Positions 5,172 to 6,591 of a stretch of 6,591 nucleotides of DNA are shown piece by piece (position 1 is the first letter of the stretch; each line of letters begins with the position of its first letter). The notes under the pieces were generated by a model. It was given only the letters and a program-made list of their open reading frames with translations. It searched no databases and was not told where the DNA came from. The DNA comes from Rhodocyclaceae bacterium (GTDB taxonomy: Bacteria > Pseudomonadota > Gammaproteobacteria > Burkholderiales > Rhodocyclaceae): NCBI GenBank assembly GCA_027325905.1, contig DAIEEM010000027.1, positions 1 through 6,591 on the forward strand, given 5' to 3'. A program made the position numbers and the translations under genes.

Positions 5172-6227
5172 ATGTCTGAGCGACTTCCCAAAGGGCTGGC
5201 AACGGTAGCACAACTGGCGGAGTTCGACGACATCATCGACGCGCGCTCGCCCGCCGAATACGCCGACGACCACGTGCCCGGCGCGCGGTCCTGTCCGGTG
5301 CTGTCGAACGAAGAGCGGGCGCGCGTCGGCATGCTCTACAAGCAGGCGTCGCCGTTCGCGGCGAAGAAGGTCGGCGCCGTGCTGGTCGCCCGCAACGTCG
5401 CCGCCCACATCGAAGCGCACTTCCTCGACAAACCCAAGGACTGGCGCCCGCTCGTCTATTGCTGGCGCGGCGGCCAGCGCAGCGGCGCCTTCAGCCACAT
5501 CCTGCGCGAGGTCGGCTGGAACGCGCATCGCCTCGACGGCGGCTACAAATCGTGGCGGCGGCAGGTCATCGACGAACTGGAAGTCCTGCCCGGGCGCTTG
5601 CGCTTGCGCATCGTCTCGGGCGCCACCGGCAGCGCCAAGAGCCGCATTCTCGAAGCGCTGGCCACCCACGGCGCGCAAGTGCTCCACCTTGAGGAACTCG
5701 CCGCCCACAAAGGCTCGGTGCTCGGCGACTTGCCCGACGCCCCGCAGCCGTCGCAAAAGGCCTTCGAATCGCGCCTGCGTGCCGCGCTCGCCGGCTTCGA
5801 CGCCGAGCGCCCCGTATTCGCCGAAGCCGAGAGCCGCCGCATCGGTTCCGTTTACCTGCCCAACGTCATGATCGCGGCGCTACGCGCCGCGCCGTGCCTG
5901 CGCATCGAGGCCACGCGGCCGGCCCGCGTCTAGTTCCTGCTGCGCGACTACGCCTATCTGCTCGCCGATCCGTCGCGCCTCGCGGCGAAACTCGAGCTGC
6001 TGCGCAGCCTGCAGGGCAACGAAACCGTAGAGCGCTGGCTGGCGCAAGTCGCGGCCGGCGACTTCCGCGGCCTCGTCGCCGAACTCCTGGAGCGGCATTA
6101 CGACGCACACTACCAGCGCTCGCAGGCGAAGAACTTCGCCGGCTACGTCGAAGCCGGCGCCTATGCCACCGACGATCTTTCGCCGGCGGGCATCGACAGC
6201 CTCGCTAGAAGGATTCTGGCAGCGTGA
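5172..6227 (+). pseudogene. selU: tRNA 2-selenouridine synthase SelU, interrupted by an in-frame amber codon
   Basis: SelU (MnmH/YbbB) replaces sulfur by selenium at wobble 2-thiouridine 34 of certain tRNAs, through a geranylated intermediate and using selenophosphate from SelD. Residues 1-135 form the rhodanese domain, with the catalytic cysteine in YCWRGGQRS (Cys97, the same number as in E. coli) and GGYKSWR (123-129). A P-loop domain follows: GATGSAKS (150-157) and the Walker-B-like VFAEAESRRIG (215-225). Codon 254 is TAG (5931-5933), where relatives read through PARV.FLLRDYA. The same frame then continues for 97 codons with family-like sequence (FLLRDYAYLLADP, ERHYDAHYQRSQAKNFAGY) to TGA at 6225-6227. 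The full frame of 351 codons is a normal SelU length. Nothing else is damaged, and no in-frame ATG, GTG or TTG follows the amber for reinitiation, so the truncated product would be 253 residues. Sequencing error is an alternative. Confidence 0.85.
5931..5933 (+). other. In-frame amber codon inside selU
   Basis: TAG sits between GTC and TTC in an otherwise intact frame. One base change from GAG (Glu) or CAG (Gln) would create it. The following base is T, not the CAA context known to favour readthrough. The neighbouring methyltransferase gene appears to use TAG as its genuine stop (6207-6205), which argues against general reassignment of TAG in this genome. Confidence 0.85.
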
Positions 6228-6591
6228 AGCGGCTGCCGCGGCGCACGCAGATGCGCTGCACCGCCGCCGGACGCGGCTGGCTCACTTCGCCTTGCTCGAA
6301 CGCCACGACCGTGAAGCGCTTGCCCAGTAGATCGGGCAATTCGCCGACGCGCAGCAGATGGGCCGGATCGGTGGGCTTGCCGAAGCGTTCGTTGCCGACC
6401 ATGAAGGTCTCGTAGATCAGCACGCCACCTTCGGCCAAGGCGTTCATCAGCTTGGGCAACAGCGGCCGGAACAGGTAATTCGTCACGACGATGCCGTCGA
6501 AGGCCTGGCCATAGTAGGGCCACGGGCCGCCTTCGATATCCGCCTGGCGTATGGCGATGCCATCGACGCCTGCCAGCCCCGACAACGCCTC
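6205..6591 (-). CDS. Class I SAM-dependent methyltransferase, C-terminal part (5' end outside window)
   Basis: The minus-strand frame is open from the right edge to a TAG at 6207-6205, giving 128 residues of C-terminal sequence. It shows later motifs of the Rossmann methyltransferase fold: the acidic ADIEGGPWP, FDGIVVTNYLFRPLLP (the strand-4 region), and LAEGGVLIYETF (the usual hairpin approach to strand 5), then GNERFGKP and SQPRPAAVQRI. The glycine-rich SAM-binding motif I should lie just beyond the edge. The pattern resembles small TehB-like or uncharacterised methyltransferases common in Betaproteobacteria; the substrate is unknown. The gene converges on selU with a 23-bp overlap of the 3' ends, so any link to tRNA modification is only positional. 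The true start is not in the window; a TTG near the edge is not a credible start because homologous-looking sequence continues through it. Confidence 0.8.
   Translation of the reverse strand, partial: EALSGLAGVDGIAIRQADIEGGPWPYYGQAFDGIVVTNYLFRPLLPKLMNALAEGGVLIYETFMVGNERFGKPTDPAHLLRVGELPDLLGKRFTVVAFEQGEVSQPRPAAVQRICVRRGSRFTLPESF

Noticed and set aside
4145..5179. A plus-strand frame of 344 codons mirroring selD
   Set aside because: It is antisense to selD almost end to end, with no recognisable motif; SelD is unambiguous on the other strand.
5165..5332. Longer in-frame N-terminus for selD starting at 5332
   Set aside because: It would add 56 residues unlike any SelD and overlap the well-supported selU start; MEKIRLTQ aligns with the known N-terminus.
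3969..5756. A 595-codon open frame on the minus strand across selD and selU
   Set aside because: It is the wrong frame for selD and antisense to tesA and selU; arginine-rich low-complexity translation with no domain. Both real genes have full motif sets.
5931..5933. Reading the selU TAG as pyrrolysine or as reassigned sense codon
   Set aside because: No pyl genes or recoding signal are visible, the methyltransferase gene appears to end at TAG, and all other stops are ordinary. A point mutation is simpler.

Overview
The window is a GC-rich chromosomal segment that reads like a Betaproteobacterium, possibly of the Rhodocyclales or a relative. That placement is inferred from base composition, protein flavour and the hopanoid/squalene gene at the left edge; no rRNA or marker gene confirms it. 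Eight protein-coding loci can be supported: two cut by the window edges and one interrupted. I see no tRNA, rRNA, CRISPR array, insertion sequence or phage gene.

Left part (1-2850, all on +): the 3' half of hpnE (hydroxysqualene dehydroxylase, squalene/hopanoid synthesis); a 176-bp gap carrying, on the opposite strand, a short fossil that looks like the tail of a rhodanese domain; a class II glutamine amidotransferase of the YafJ type; and, 43 bp later, a PLP-dependent trans-sulfuration enzyme of the cystathionine gamma-synthase/O-succinylhomoserine sulfhydrylase family with a strong ribosome binding site. The last two are probably co-transcribed.

Right part (2874-6591): five genes in strictly alternating orientation with almost no DNA between them. 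They are ybbA (-, ABC ATPase), tesA (+, periplasmic GDSL esterase/thioesterase), selD (-, selenophosphate synthetase), selU (+, tRNA 2-selenouridine synthase) and a SAM-dependent methyltransferase (-, cut by the right edge). The ybbA and tesA start codons share one palindromic CATG. The tesA and selD 3' ends overlap by 8 bp. The selD and selU starts are 7 bp apart. The selU and methyltransferase 3' ends overlap by 23 bp. Promoters for these genes must therefore lie inside neighbouring coding sequence.

selD and selU form a functional pair: SelD makes selenophosphate, which SelU uses to convert 2-thiouridine to 2-selenouridine at the tRNA wobble position. The most notable anomaly is in selU, where an in-frame amber TAG at 5931-5933 (codon 254) is followed by 97 further codons that still read as the family's C-terminal part, to a TGA at 6225-6227. 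This is a recent nonsense mutation, a sequencing error, or (less likely) readthrough. I found no convincing wholly new system in the window.
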